64,000 nt of DNA, taken from assembly GCA_900314925.1 (NCBI GenBank), contig OMXC01000003.1:81552-145551 (forward strand), written 5' to 3'. This document shows, piece after piece, positions 41,091 through 49,463 of this stretch. Within the stretch, counting starts at the first letter, position 1, and the number at the start of each line of letters is the position of its first letter. The notes under the pieces were generated by a model, which saw nothing but the letters and a program-made list of their open reading frames with translations, searched no databases and had not been told where the DNA came from. The translations under genes and the position numbers were made by a program. The DNA is from an uncultured Bacteroidales bacterium. Its GTDB lineage: Bacteria; Bacteroidota; Bacteroidia; Bacteroidales; P3.

Positions 41091-43418
41091 TTAGAGTTTT
41101 CTCATTATGAAGTCCGTCATCAGCTGGTAGAGGTTGAGGCGCGTGTTGCCGGTGGCGTCGTAGATGGAGTGGTTCTTGTTGGGGTAGATGCGGAACTCGA
41201 ACTGCTTGCCGGCGTTCTCCAGGCGCTCCACCATCTCGGCCGAGTTCTGGAAGTGCACGTTGTCGTCGCCGGTGCCGTGGATGAGCAGGTAGTTGCCCTG
41301 CAGGCGGTCGGCGAAGTTGAGCGGCGAGTTGTCGTCGTAGCCCTTGGCGTTGTCCTTGGGCAGGGCGAGGAAGCGCTCGGTGTATATGTTGTCGTAGTAG
41401 CGCCAGTTCATCACGGGTGCCACGGCTATGGCGGCCTTGAAGACGTCGTTGCCTTTGAGGAGCGAGAGCGTTGAGAGGTAGCCGCCGAAGCTCCAGCCCC
41501 AGATGCCGATGCGGTCTTTGTCCACCCAGCTCTGCTGGCCCAGCCAGCGGGCTGCCTCGATGGCGTCCTCGCATTCCATGCGGCCCAGGTCGCGGTAGGT
41601 CTGCTTCTTGAACTGCGCCCCGCGTCCGCCGGTACCTCTGCCGTCGAAGCAGAAGACCACATAGCCCTTCTCGGCCAGCATGTGGTACCAGTAGTAGTCG
41701 CTGTAGCCGTAGCTGTTGGTCACCTGCTGGTTGCCGGGGCCGCCGTAGACGTAGATAAGCACGGGGTAGCGCTTGTTGGCGTTGAAGTCGGCAGGCTTGA
41801 TGGTGTAGTAGTTCAGCTCGGTGCCTGTTGAGGTGGTGAAGGTGCCGAACTGCTTGTGGCTGGTGCCGTAGTCGGACATCTTCTTTTGCAGGTCAGCGTT
41901 GTCCTGCAGCACCTTGATCAGTTTGCCATTGGCGTCATGCAGCGTGTAAGCCGGTGCCATGTTGGCATTGCTGTAGGTGCAGATGTAGTATTTGCAGCCA
42001 TCGCTGAAGGTGGCGTTATAGGTGCCGCCGCTTGTGGGGGCGTTAAAGTCTTTAGTGAAGGAGTAATCGGTGCCGATGAAGTTGGGGTATATGCTGATTA
42101 TATTCGCTTGGCTATAATTCAGGCATTTCTTCTTCTTGCCGTCCAGGCCGATGACGAAGAGGCTCTTGTTGATGGCGCCGTGCTCGCGGCTGGTGTAGTA
42201 GAGGCGGCTGTTCTTTAGGTCGACGCCCGCCACCTCGCACACCTCATAGCCGCCCGTGGTCACCTGGCGCACCAGCTTGCCGTCCATGCCGTAGAGGTAT
42301 ATGTGGCGGTAGCCGTCCCTCTCGCTCGTAATCAGCATCTGCTCCTGCGCCTTCTTGCCCTTGCCCACGGTGATGAACTGCCACGAGTCAGGCACCTCGA
42401 CATAGGTGTCGCACTGCTCTTCGTAGAGGGTGGCGTCGGGCTCGCAGCCGTCCTTGTCTGTGTTGATGGTCAGTATCTGCATGTGGTTCTGCAAGCGGTT
42501 CATGCGCATCATGGCCAGCGTGTTGTCATTGGCCCACTGGAAGCGGGGAAGGTATTCCCAGCCCTCGCTATAAGGTGTCCCGACAGCATTTTCTTTCCCG
42601 CCCAATTGGGGGTACTGTGTCTTGCCGCTTTCAAGCTTGTATATGCGCAGAGAGACCTTGCTGTTGTCCTCGCCGGCCTTGGGGTACTTGTACTTGTAAT
42701 CCTCGGGATAGAGCTTGCCCCACATCTGCATGTTGTATTCCTTCACCTTGCTCTCGTCGAAGCGCAGGTAGGCTATCTTCTTCGAGTCGGGGCTCCACTG
42801 GAAACCCTGCGTGATGGCGAACTCCTCCTCGTAGACCCAGTCCGTCGTGCCGTTGATGATTTCGTTGATTTTGCCGTCCGTCGTGATGGCGTGCTCCTCC
42901 AAGGTGTTGAGGTCCATCCAGTAGAGGTTGTTGTCGCGCACAAAGGCCACCTTCGTGCCGTCGGGGCTCAGCGTCGTCAGGCGCTGCTTGCCCTCGTTGC
43001 TTATCTTGGTGAAAGTCTGTGTCTTGACATCGTAGATGTAGTAGTCGCTCACGCCGCTGTGGCGGTAGAGGGGCTCGAAGCCGCTGCTGAGGAGTATCTT
43101 CTGCTCGTCGGCGCTGAAGGCGTAGCTCTCCATGCGTGGCATGGGTTTGGCTTTCTTGGCGTTACGGTTGCCGGGGCCGCCAAAGAGGCACACGTCCTCC
43201 ACCTTCTCGCCCGTGGCGTAGCTGTACTTGGCGATGCCGATGGCGTTCATGGTGCAGTAGTGCTCGCCGTCGGCCATGGAGCGAAGCGCCCCGATGCCGC
43301 GCGGGCTGAAGGTGCGCTTGGTCCAGATGTCCTCAAGGGTGATATTGTGCTGCTGCGCCGAGGCTCCGCCGGCAGCCAGCATCGTTGCAAATGTCATAAA
43401 TACAAACAGTTTCTTCAT
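41091..43418 (-). CDS. Dipeptidyl-peptidase IV family serine peptidase (S9B)
   Basis: 775 residues, with a signal peptide (KKLFVFMTFATMLAAGGASAQ). By family it removes X-Pro or similar dipeptides in the periplasm or at the surface. Seen: an N-terminal beta-propeller with repeats such as TTDWVYEEEFAITQGFQWSPDSKKIAYLRFDE (the DWVYEEE substrate-binding Glu pair), then the alpha/beta-hydrolase domain with the nucleophile GIWGWSFGGYLSTL, Asp in HGTGDDNVHFQNS and His in YPNKNHSIYDATG. Complete catalytic triad. Start preceded by a -7 box at 43454-43461. Confidence 0.92.
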   Translation of the reverse strand: MKKLFVFMTFATMLAAGGASAQQHNITLEDIWTKRTFSPRGIGALRSMADGEHYCTMNAIGIAKYSYATGEKVEDVCLFGGPGNRNAKKAKPMPRMESYAFSADEQKILLSSGFEPLYRHSGVSDYYIYDVKTQTFTKISNEGKQRLTTLSPDGTKVAFVRDNNLYWMDLNTLEEHAITTDGKINEIINGTTDWVYEEEFAITQGFQWSPDSKKIAYLRFDESKVKEYNMQMWGKLYPEDYKYKYPKAGEDNSKVSLRIYKLESGKTQYPQLGGKENAVGTPYSEGWEYLPRFQWANDNTLAMMRMNRLQNHMQILTINTDKDGCEPDATLYEEQCDTYVEVPDSWQFITVGKGKKAQEQMLITSERDGYRHIYLYGMDGKLVRQVTTGGYEVCEVAGVDLKNSRLYYTSREHGAINKSLFVIGLDGKKKKCLNYSQANIISIYPNFIGTDYSFTKDFNAPTSGGTYNATFSDGCKYYICTYSNANMAPAYTLHDANGKLIKVLQDNADLQKKMSDYGTSHKQFGTFTTSTGTELNYYTIKPADFNANKRYPVLIYVYGGPGNQQVTNSYGYSDYYWYHMLAEKGYVVFCFDGRGTGGRGAQFKKQTYRDLGRMECEDAIEAARWLGQQSWVDKDRIGIWGWSFGGYLSTLSLLKGNDVFKAAIAVAPVMNWRYYDNIYTERFLALPKDNAKGYDDNSPLNFADRLQGNYLLIHGTGDDNVHFQNSAEMVERLENAGKQFEFRIYPNKNHSIYDATGNTRLNLYQLMTDFIMRKL

Positions 43419-43453
43419 ATAGTGCAGTTCTCTTTTTGCTTATTTGTAAAATG

Positions 43454-43461
43454 CAAATATA
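43454..43461 (-). promoter_or_regulatory. -7 box of the DPP-IV gene
   Basis: TATATTTG on the minus strand, 35 bases before the ATG. No TTTG at the expected -33 position. Confidence 0.5.
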
Positions 43462-43540
43462 CGAATTTTTTTTGATATTCCGCCCCCTGCACCATTTTTT
43501 TTCACTCGCCCCCGCCCCCCGGCTCGCTGTCCGCTGCATG

Positions 43541-43643
43541 CCGTCGGTACGGCCCCCCTTCGGCCCCCCTACGGCCCTTCTACGGCCTTCCACTGAAGAA
43601 CGGCCGAAGGGGGGCCGAAGAGGGGCCGTAGGGGCTCCGTACA
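43541..43643. repeat. G+C-rich palindromic element, copy 3 (inverted relative to copy 1)
   Basis: The core 43583-43606 is the exact 24-base reverse complement of the copy 1 core. Flanking CCCCCCTTCGG / CCCCCTACGG units pair with CGAAGGGGGG / CCGTAGGGG units on the other side. It occupies the middle of the 363-nt spacer between divergent DPP-IV and SUMF1-domain genes; the rest of the spacer is the two promoters and unremarkable sequence. Confidence 0.87.
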
Positions 43644-43726
43644 AACCCAGTACCAGCAAGGGTTTGCGTGAATTCTGTGTCGGTATGTGCTTGTGGGTCA
43701 GTGTGTTCTGTTGCCGGGAAAAAGTC

Positions 43727-43760
43727 TTTGCGCGGGTGTCTTATATTTTTTGTATCTTTG
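43727..43760 (+). promoter_or_regulatory. Promoter of the SUMF1-domain lipoprotein gene
   Basis: TTTG (43727-43730) and TATCTTTG (43753-43760) followed by CAG, spaced by 22 nt, slightly more than the usual 19-21. An AAAGGGA stretch just before the ATG may act as ribosome binding site. Confidence 0.7.
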
Positions 43761-43781
43761 CAGAATAAAACCTAAAGGGAT

Positions 43782-44663
43782 ATGAATTGCAAACTATTGA
43801 CATACAGCCTTATGACTGTTGCTTTGACATTCGCCGCCTGCAGCGACGATGAGTATACCGTCAACCTTGGCGACGAGACGCAGCAGCAGCCCCGCACTCC
43901 GGCGCGGCCGCTGGTGGCCGACGTGGAGTCGGTCACGGTGCCGGGCACGGAGGTGTCGTTCAACATGGTAAAGGTTCGCGCCGGCACCTTCACGATGGGC
44001 GGTGTCGACGCCGACGCCCCTGAGCATCAGGTCACTCTGACGCGCGACTTCTACATCGCGCAGACCGAGGTGACGCAGGCTCTCTACCGCGCCGTGATGG
44101 ATACCAGCGTCTCGGAGTTCAACTACGGCGACAACTACCCCGTAGACCATGTGAGCTACAACGACGCTATGGATTTCTGCTTCAAGCTGAGGGAGTTGAC
44201 GGGCTACCACTTCATGCTGCCCACCGAGGCGCAGTGGGAGTATGCCGCGCGGGGCGGCCACCGCGCCTCCCCGTCGGCCACAGCCTATGCCGGCAGCGAC
44301 AACATAGACATTGTGGCTTGGTATTGGAACAATTCGCCGCAATACCAGACCGAAAACCCCGTCACCCACGAGCCTATGCTCATCCGCCACACCTCGGAGG
44401 TGCGCGGCAAGCAGCCTAACGAGTTGAATATCTATGATATGACGGGCAACGTGCGCGAATGGTGTGCCGACTGGTACTCGCCGCTCGGCACGGCCGCCGT
44501 CACCGACCCCGAAGGGCTGTCGTCGGCGGGCTACGGCCGCGTCTATCGCGGCGGCAGCTGCAACGACTCGGCGCAGTACTGCCGTGTGGCGCACCGCGAA
44601 GGGCTGAGCTCGAGCAGCAAGAGCTACAACATAGGTTTCCGTGTGGTAATCACCATGGACTGA
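43782..44663 (+). CDS. SUMF1/formylglycine-generating-enzyme-like lipoprotein
   Basis: 293 residues. Lipobox LTFAAC near residue 19. The remainder is an FGE-sulfatase (SUMF1) fold: FNMVKVRAGTFTMGG, HQVTLTRDFYIAQTEVTQALYRAVM, YPVDHVSYNDAMDFCFKLRELTGYHFMLPTEAQWEYAARGGHR, YDMTGNVREWCADWY, and RVYRGGSCNDSAQYCRVAHR ... NIGFRVV. True FGEs have a Cys pair five residues apart after GGS; here the two Cys are seven apart, so formylglycine formation is doubtful and a structural or other role is more likely. Strong promoter at 43727-43760; terminator at 44691-44731. Confidence 0.85.
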   Translation: MNCKLLTYSLMTVALTFAACSDDEYTVNLGDETQQQPRTPARPLVADVESVTVPGTEVSFNMVKVRAGTFTMGGVDADAPEHQVTLTRDFYIAQTEVTQALYRAVMDTSVSEFNYGDNYPVDHVSYNDAMDFCFKLRELTGYHFMLPTEAQWEYAARGGHRASPSATAYAGSDNIDIVAWYWNNSPQYQTENPVTHEPMLIRHTSEVRGKQPNELNIYDMTGNVREWCADWYSPLGTAAVTDPEGLSSAGYGRVYRGGSCNDSAQYCRVAHREGLSSSSKSYNIGFRVVITMD

Positions 44664-44690
44664 GCGGCAGGCACGGCCTGCCGACAGCGA

Positions 44691-44731
44691 AAACCCCTGC
44701 GGAGTATCGGCGACGATACCCGCAGGGGTTT
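44691..44731. terminator. Bidirectional terminator between the SUMF1-domain and CDF genes
   Basis: AAACCCCTGCGG pairs with CCGCAGGGGTTT, and inside it GTATCG pairs with CGATAC: an almost continuous 18-bp stem between convergent genes, with A/T ends on both sides. Confidence 0.88.
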
Positions 44732-44750
44732 CCGTTTGCCCTTGGCGGCG

Positions 44751-45722
44751 TCAGCAGCAGTTCACGTCCTTGCAGTGCGAGCTGCGCGTCTCCAGCTCCA
44801 GCGTGCTGTGGTGTATGCCGAGTCCGTCGAGCGTCTCTTTCACGCGGTCGGTGACCTCTTCGAGCATCGTGGCCTCGGGGATGACGACGTGGCATGTCAG
44901 CGCCGTCTCCGTCGTCGAGATGGCCCAGATGTGCATGTGGTGCACGTTGAGGACGCCGTCGAGCGACTCTATCTTGCGGCTGATCTCCTCCACGTCGAAG
45001 CCTTCGGGCACGGCGTCGGTGCTCATGCGCAGGCTCTCGCTCAGCAGCTCCCAGGTGCTGATGAGGATGACGACGGCGATGACGAGGCCGATTATGGGGT
45101 CTACGACCGTCCAGCCGGTGTATTTGATGACCACACCGGAGACGACCACGCCGACGGAGACCAGCGTGTCGGCCAGCATGTGGAGGAAGGCGCCGCGGGT
45201 GTTGATGTCGTGCTTCTGCTGGCGGCTCAGCGCCCAGGCCGTGAGGCCGTTGATGACGATGCCCACGGCGGCGGTCCAGATGATGAGGTCGCCGCTGACC
45301 TCGCCGGGGTTGAAGAACTTCTGCACGCTCTCCACGATGATGGCTCCCACGGCGACGAGGAGGATGATGGCGTTGAGGAGCGAGATGAGGACGGAGGCCT
45401 TGCGGTGGCCATAGGTGAAGCGCTTGGTGGCGTGGCTGGAGGCCAGCTTGAGGGCTATCATGGCCAGCAGCAGCGAGAAGACGTCGCTGAGGTTGTGGCC
45501 GGCGTCGGAGAGCAGGCCCAGGCTGTTGCCGACGAAGCCCGCGACGGCCTCGACGATGACGAAGAGCAGGTTGAGCGCGACGGCGACGATATAGATGGTA
45601 GACAGTTTCTCTATCGCGTGCGCATGGTGATGGTGGTGCGGCCCGTGGTGGTGTTCGTCGTGGCCGTGGTGGTGATCATGGTGCTCTTGGAGACCGTGTT
45701 CATGTTCGTGGTGGTGTTCCAT
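44751..45722 (-). CDS. Cation diffusion facilitator (CDF) transporter
   Basis: 323 residues from ATG at 45722. By family it exports Zn2+ or other divalent ions in exchange for protons. The N-terminus is very His-rich (EHHHEHEHG, then DHHHGHDEHHHGPHHHHHAH), a likely metal-sensing arm. Six membrane segments follow; the second holds the metal site LLSDAGHNLSDVFSL and the fifth HMLADTLVSVGVVV (the HxxxD pair). A cytoplasmic C-terminal domain (VLNVHHMHIWAISTTETALTCHVV) ends in CKDVNCC. An ATG 14 codons upstream is excluded because it coincides with the expected transcription start of the -7 box at 45769-45776. Confidence 0.9.
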   Translation of the reverse strand: MEHHHEHEHGLQEHHDHHHGHDEHHHGPHHHHHAHAIEKLSTIYIVAVALNLLFVIVEAVAGFVGNSLGLLSDAGHNLSDVFSLLLAMIALKLASSHATKRFTYGHRKASVLISLLNAIILLVAVGAIIVESVQKFFNPGEVSGDLIIWTAAVGIVINGLTAWALSRQQKHDINTRGAFLHMLADTLVSVGVVVSGVVIKYTGWTVVDPIIGLVIAVVILISTWELLSESLRMSTDAVPEGFDVEEISRKIESLDGVLNVHHMHIWAISTTETALTCHVVIPEATMLEEVTDRVKETLDGLGIHHSTLELETRSSHCKDVNCC

Positions 45723-45768
45723 AATTTTGATGGTTTTATGTTCTGATTTAGTTTGAAATTTCATTTTG

Positions 45769-45776
45769 CAAAAGTA
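45769..45776 (-). promoter_or_regulatory. -7 box of the CDF transporter gene
   Basis: TACTTTTG on the minus strand, about 47 bases before the chosen ATG. No clear -33 TTTG. Confidence 0.5.
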
Positions 45777-45830
45777 CTAACTTTTTCCGACTTGGAGATG
45801 TCACCATTGCTGGTGAGAGACTTTTTGGTG

Positions 45831-45899
45831 TTTAGTGTTAAGCTGTTAGTGTTAAGTTTTAAGTATTAGGTGTTTAGTGGTTAATATTAGGTGTTGCGT
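45831..45899. repeat. GTGTTTAGTGTTAAG tract between divergent CDF and TPR genes
   Basis: Degenerate 7-9-nt units (TTTAGTG, TTAAGCTG, TTAGTG, TTAAGTA). It fills part of the 345-nt spacer; 45900-46000 shows nothing else that I recognise apart from the -7 box at 46004. Confidence 0.7.
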
Positions 45900-46003
45900 T
45901 TCTATGCACACATCCGGTGGACGGGGCGAATATGGAGTTTGATGGGATTTTAAAGGGCGTTTCTTGTAGTTAAAAATTATTAAAAAAGCAGAGCCTCCTG
46001 TTG

Positions 46004-46011
46004 TACTTTTG
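46004..46011 (+). promoter_or_regulatory. Probable -7 box of the TPR gene
   Basis: TACTTTTG inside the palindrome TTTTGGCCAAAA; no TTTG at the expected -33 position. Confidence 0.4.
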
Positions 46012-46067
46012 GCCAAAAGGTGGTTATATGTATATATGAAAACAACAAAAAAGGCAAAATAACGTTA

Positions 46068-47294
46068 ATGCGAAAAATAAACACTGTGAAAATGAAGAAC
46101 CAATCCTTTGTGGTCCGCTGCTGCATGGTGGCGGTGTTGATGGTTTCGGCCATGGGTGCCGCACAGGCACAGAACGAGCGCGCGACGCTCAAGAAGGCCG
46201 AGGGCCTGGTGGCCCAGCGGCAGTTTGCGTCGGCTTTTGCCATGCTTGATGCGCTGGACCCCACGAACGACCGCCCGGCGGTGCTGGCCATGAAGGCCGA
46301 CATCGTGCTGCACTACTTTGCGCAGAGCATGAACCACATGGTTTTCTCGCTGGTGGACCTTAAGAAGGGTGAGAACCTCGACTCGGTGCGCCGCAACTTC
46401 AAGGTGGGGGAGGTGTTCGCCTTCGATGTGGACAGCCTCTCGCGCCGTCTGCTGGCCGCTCATCCCGGCGACCAGGCGTTGCTGGCCACCCATGCCGCCT
46501 ACCACAAGGCGCTGCTCGACGACTATGGCGACGATTTGTGGATGACATACCTCACGCCTGAATGCAAGGCCCTGTTGCGACAGGCCACGGAGAGCGTCGA
46601 CGCCTGTTCGCAGATGGGGTATCTCTACACCTCGGATGAGGCCATGGCCGACAGCGCGGCCTACTACTTCCGCCGTGCTGTCGCGTTGCGGGACACCCTC
46701 TGGGAGGCGCACTACAACCTGGGTGTGATGGAGTACCAGCTGGGGCACAACGACAAGGCCCTGGCTCACTTGGAGCGCGCATGGAAGGGCTATCGGACGC
46801 CGCGGCTGAAAGGCGACGCCGCACGCGTGATGGCTATCATCTACGACCAGGCGCTGAACAACACGGCCAAGGCTGAGCGCTACTACCGCCAGGCTGTTGT
46901 CGACAATAGCACCGACGTCACCAGCTGGGGCTTCCTGTTGGATTTCCTGCTGCGTCAGCCGTCGGCACAGAACGAGGTGCTCCCCGTGTTGCGGTCCGGT
47001 TGGCATGCGGCTGTGCAAAGTGGCAGTGCATTTGACGAAACGGGTTATATTATCGGCCAATGCGTGAAGAACGAGAAGGGGAACATGGCCATCGCGTTCC
47101 TGCAGTCGCGTTGCAACGAGGCGAAGGAGGACTTTGAACTCGGCATCTGCCATCTCTACCTCTTCCAGCTGATGGAGAAGGGCGGCGAGGATATTGCTCA
47201 CCTGCGCAAGGCTATCGAATGCTTCGAGCGCGAAGAGGCTCCAGAGAATTTCCTGAATTCGCTGCGCGAGGCGCTGAAGGAGGCGGAGAAGTAA
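46068..47294 (+). CDS. Secreted tetratricopeptide-repeat protein
   Basis: 408 residues from ATG at 46068; an ATG at 46092 is also possible. A signal peptide (FVVRCCMVAVLMVSAMGAAQAQ) is followed by TPR-like helical pairs, for example ALKKAEGLVAQRQFASAFAMLDAL and LWEAHYNLGVMEYQLGHNDKALAHLERAWKG, and further units around residues 250-400 (AARVMAIIYDQALNNTAKAERYYRQAVV, HLRKAIECFEREEAPENFLNSLREALKEAE). By family TPRs are protein-protein scaffolds; here exported, partner unknown. It precedes the large secreted protein gene, separated by a 40-nt repeat tract. Confidence 0.82.
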   Translation: MRKINTVKMKNQSFVVRCCMVAVLMVSAMGAAQAQNERATLKKAEGLVAQRQFASAFAMLDALDPTNDRPAVLAMKADIVLHYFAQSMNHMVFSLVDLKKGENLDSVRRNFKVGEVFAFDVDSLSRRLLAAHPGDQALLATHAAYHKALLDDYGDDLWMTYLTPECKALLRQATESVDACSQMGYLYTSDEAMADSAAYYFRRAVALRDTLWEAHYNLGVMEYQLGHNDKALAHLERAWKGYRTPRLKGDAARVMAIIYDQALNNTAKAERYYRQAVVDNSTDVTSWGFLLDFLLRQPSAQNEVLPVLRSGWHAAVQSGSAFDETGYIIGQCVKNEKGNMAIAFLQSRCNEAKEDFELGICHLYLFQLMEKGGEDIAHLRKAIECFEREEAPENFLNSLREALKEAEK

Positions 47295-47297
47295 GTG

Positions 47298-47334
47298 ATG
47301 AGTGTTAAGTGTTAAGTGTTAAGTGTTAAGTGTT
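47298..47334. repeat. GTGTTAAGTGTTAAG tract
   Basis: Nearly perfect tandem of the 8-nt unit TTAAGTGT, filling the spacer between the TPR gene and the next gene; it ends two bases before that ATG. Confidence 0.85.
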
Positions 47335-48864
47335 ATGCACACAGGGTTCTATAAGATAATTGTTGCGGTTGTGCTGTTGGTGGCTGCCGGCGGCGGCCGC
47401 GCGGCGGCGCAATGCATGGAAAACATTGGGCACCGCTACTCCACCACCTTCACGCGGCACGGCGATACGCTGGTGCTGGGCGTCACTTTCGGCGAAGATA
47501 AGATGAAAATAAATTACTCCTGCCAGCGGCAGCAGGATGGCAGCATTGTGGTAAGCGGCATGGTGACCGCCGCCAAGACCGGCGAGGCTTTGCCCTACGT
47601 GACGGTGAGCAGCCTTTACGAGATATATGGTGAGAAATGTTTCTTGCCTTGGGAGGAGTTGGCTGTGACCGATAATTTCGGCCTTTTCTCCTTCCGCCGT
47701 CCGGCGCTGAGCCAGCGGACGCTGGCCTTCTGCATGGCGGGTTTCAGGCCGGAACTTTTCGAGGAGCATTGGGACACCATTGCCGTCAGCGAGCGCGAAT
47801 ACATGGCGCAACGCGACGTCAGCCAGCGCTTCGACACCGCTGCCGTCACTACCGAAGAACACATACGCTTGATGACGGAATTCTATGAGGTGTTCCATTC
47901 ATGTCCCGGCTGCGACGAGTATGCCTGGCTTGAGAGCGAGGGACTGCGCTGCCGCATAGGGCGTTTCCAGCCTTCGGGCACGCTGGGGGTGCACATGCTG
48001 TGGCCCATCGACGACCGCCGGAGCTTCTACTTCAACGGCATGCACTACACGAGCTTCTATGCCGACCGCCTCTTCGCCCTCTCGCCTGAGGGTGTCTTCG
48101 CCTCGCAGTCGCCCTCGTCGGGCGATTTGCGCGACCACCTGCACATCTCGCTCATCGATGGAAATGAGGTCTCCGGATTCCACGACCTTGCCCTCGACAG
48201 CACACAGGGCTTCCTTGTAGGCCTGCGGTGGGCCGAGGGCGGATGGCTCTACTTCCGCACCGAGCGTGGCGGATGCTACAAGCTGCATGTCGACATGCAC
48301 CCGCAGACCAACTGCCGGATGGAGGACGTGGAGATCGGCGAGGCCGAATACCTTGCCGCCAAAGCCTCTTTCGACCAATACAACCACGCCCGCAAGCAGT
48401 ATGACACCCCCACGGCGGCCGACATCGCCGCGGTGCTCCGCTACCGGGAGAAGTACAACATGTCGTGGTGGGACCCCATGGGCGCGGACTCGCAGGATGT
48501 GGAATACTCCCACCTGGAGGGCACGGACATCGACATCGTCGAGATTCCCATCGGAGACTACTGCTGCACCTTCATCACTGGCGACACCGCCGAGATGAAT
48601 GCCTGTTGGCTGGCGCTGTCGAAAGAGGGGGTCTTTGCTGGTTATCAGGTACCGCTGGAGGTGGAAAGTCCGGGGTACATCTATCTCTACCCACTCAGTG
48701 CCGACCGTCGGAGTGTAAAACAGAGCCTTGTCTACCAGACCACCCCCGCATGGTTTCCCTACGATGGGTGTTTCTGGGGTTGCGACGGCTGGCTCTACCT
48801 CGAAGGCAGTACTGGTAACCACGACCGCGTGGTGTACCACAAGGTGAGGCTGAAGAGAGAGTGA
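47335..48864 (+). CDS. Secreted protein with carboxypeptidase-regulatory-like domain, function unknown
   Basis: 509 residues from ATG at 47335; a GTG four codons earlier is inside the repeat tract. Signal peptide (KIIVAVVLLVAAGGGRAAAQ). Residues ~70-130 look like a CarboxypepD_reg-like beta-sandwich (IVVSGMVTAAKTGEALPYVTV, TDNFGLFSFRRPA, LAFCMAGFRPE). The rest is rich in aromatic and acidic residues (YYFNGMHYTSFYADRLFALS, YNMSWWDPMGADSQDVEYSHLEGTDIDIVEI) and matches no family I know. Probably co-transcribed with the TPR gene. A role at the cell envelope is inference. Confidence 0.72.
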   Translation: MHTGFYKIIVAVVLLVAAGGGRAAAQCMENIGHRYSTTFTRHGDTLVLGVTFGEDKMKINYSCQRQQDGSIVVSGMVTAAKTGEALPYVTVSSLYEIYGEKCFLPWEELAVTDNFGLFSFRRPALSQRTLAFCMAGFRPELFEEHWDTIAVSEREYMAQRDVSQRFDTAAVTTEEHIRLMTEFYEVFHSCPGCDEYAWLESEGLRCRIGRFQPSGTLGVHMLWPIDDRRSFYFNGMHYTSFYADRLFALSPEGVFASQSPSSGDLRDHLHISLIDGNEVSGFHDLALDSTQGFLVGLRWAEGGWLYFRTERGGCYKLHVDMHPQTNCRMEDVEIGEAEYLAAKASFDQYNHARKQYDTPTAADIAAVLRYREKYNMSWWDPMGADSQDVEYSHLEGTDIDIVEIPIGDYCCTFITGDTAEMNACWLALSKEGVFAGYQVPLEVESPGYIYLYPLSADRRSVKQSLVYQTTPAWFPYDGCFWGCDGWLYLEGSTGNHDRVVYHKVRLKRE

Positions 48865-48912
48865 CTGAGTAGCTGGGTGGCAGAGTGGACTTAGTTGCTT
48901 AGTTACTCGTTC
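48865..48912. repeat. GAGTAGCTGGGTGGCAGAG tract after the secreted protein gene
   Basis: Loose 7-8-nt units (TGAGTAGC, TGGGTGGC, AGAGTGGA, CTTAGTTG) at the gene end. More degenerate than the others. Confidence 0.5.
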
Positions 48913-48952
48913 TCGAAAGCGTTTGGGCTGGCGCAAGAGCGGTTCGATTGCC

Positions 48953-49443
48953 CTATTTCCGTTTCATCGTGTATGTTTCAACGACGGTGCAGTCCTCAAA
49001 GTAGTACTCGTCCTGAAATACCAGTTTGTCCGGAGTGAGTTCCACAATCTTCCATTCGATGGGATAATTCCCTGCGTTGTACCACGTGAGGGTGTCCTTG
49101 CCGCATGTGTATCTGACCTTCCTTTTTGATATTTCAAGCGGAGGCACGGGGTCGCAGCCGCAGCCGCCCCTGTAGTGTTCCACCATCGTGATGGAATCCT
49201 CGTCGATATCAAACGAGATATATCTGTATTCGGCGGAATCCAACTTGGGGTTGTATTGCGTGGTATCGGCAGCGCTTCCTGCTGCAACCACAGGGCTTTC
49301 GCAGCAATCCCATTCTTCTGTCGCTGCCACTGTCTCCCAATGCCCGACAATTGTCTTTCCCTTGTTGTTTGCCGTCCCACAATTGCAGGCGGTCACATGC
49401 CGAGGGCACACACTATAGCGCCGACTAAAATTAGATTCTTCAT
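48953..49443 (-). pseudogene. Frameshifted lipoprotein gene, relative of the downstream-numbered neighbour
   Basis: ATG at 49443 opens MKNLILVGAIVCALGM and stops at once (TGA). One base away in frame, the rest reads through 140 codons: TACNCGTANNKGKTIVGHWE ... TPDKLVFQDEYYFEDCTVV. The intact neighbour starts MKKLILFGAMVCVLGMFSAC; restoring one base at about 49390 would give LGMxTAC, a lipobox in the same position. So this looks like a lipoprotein inactivated by a single-base deletion, or a sequencing error. The mature part (about 140 residues) has several Cys and matches no family I recognise. A GTG at 49411 could give a cytoplasmic, unlipidated product. Confidence 0.72.
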
Positions 49444-49463
49444 ATTGATTGAAACTTTGATTT

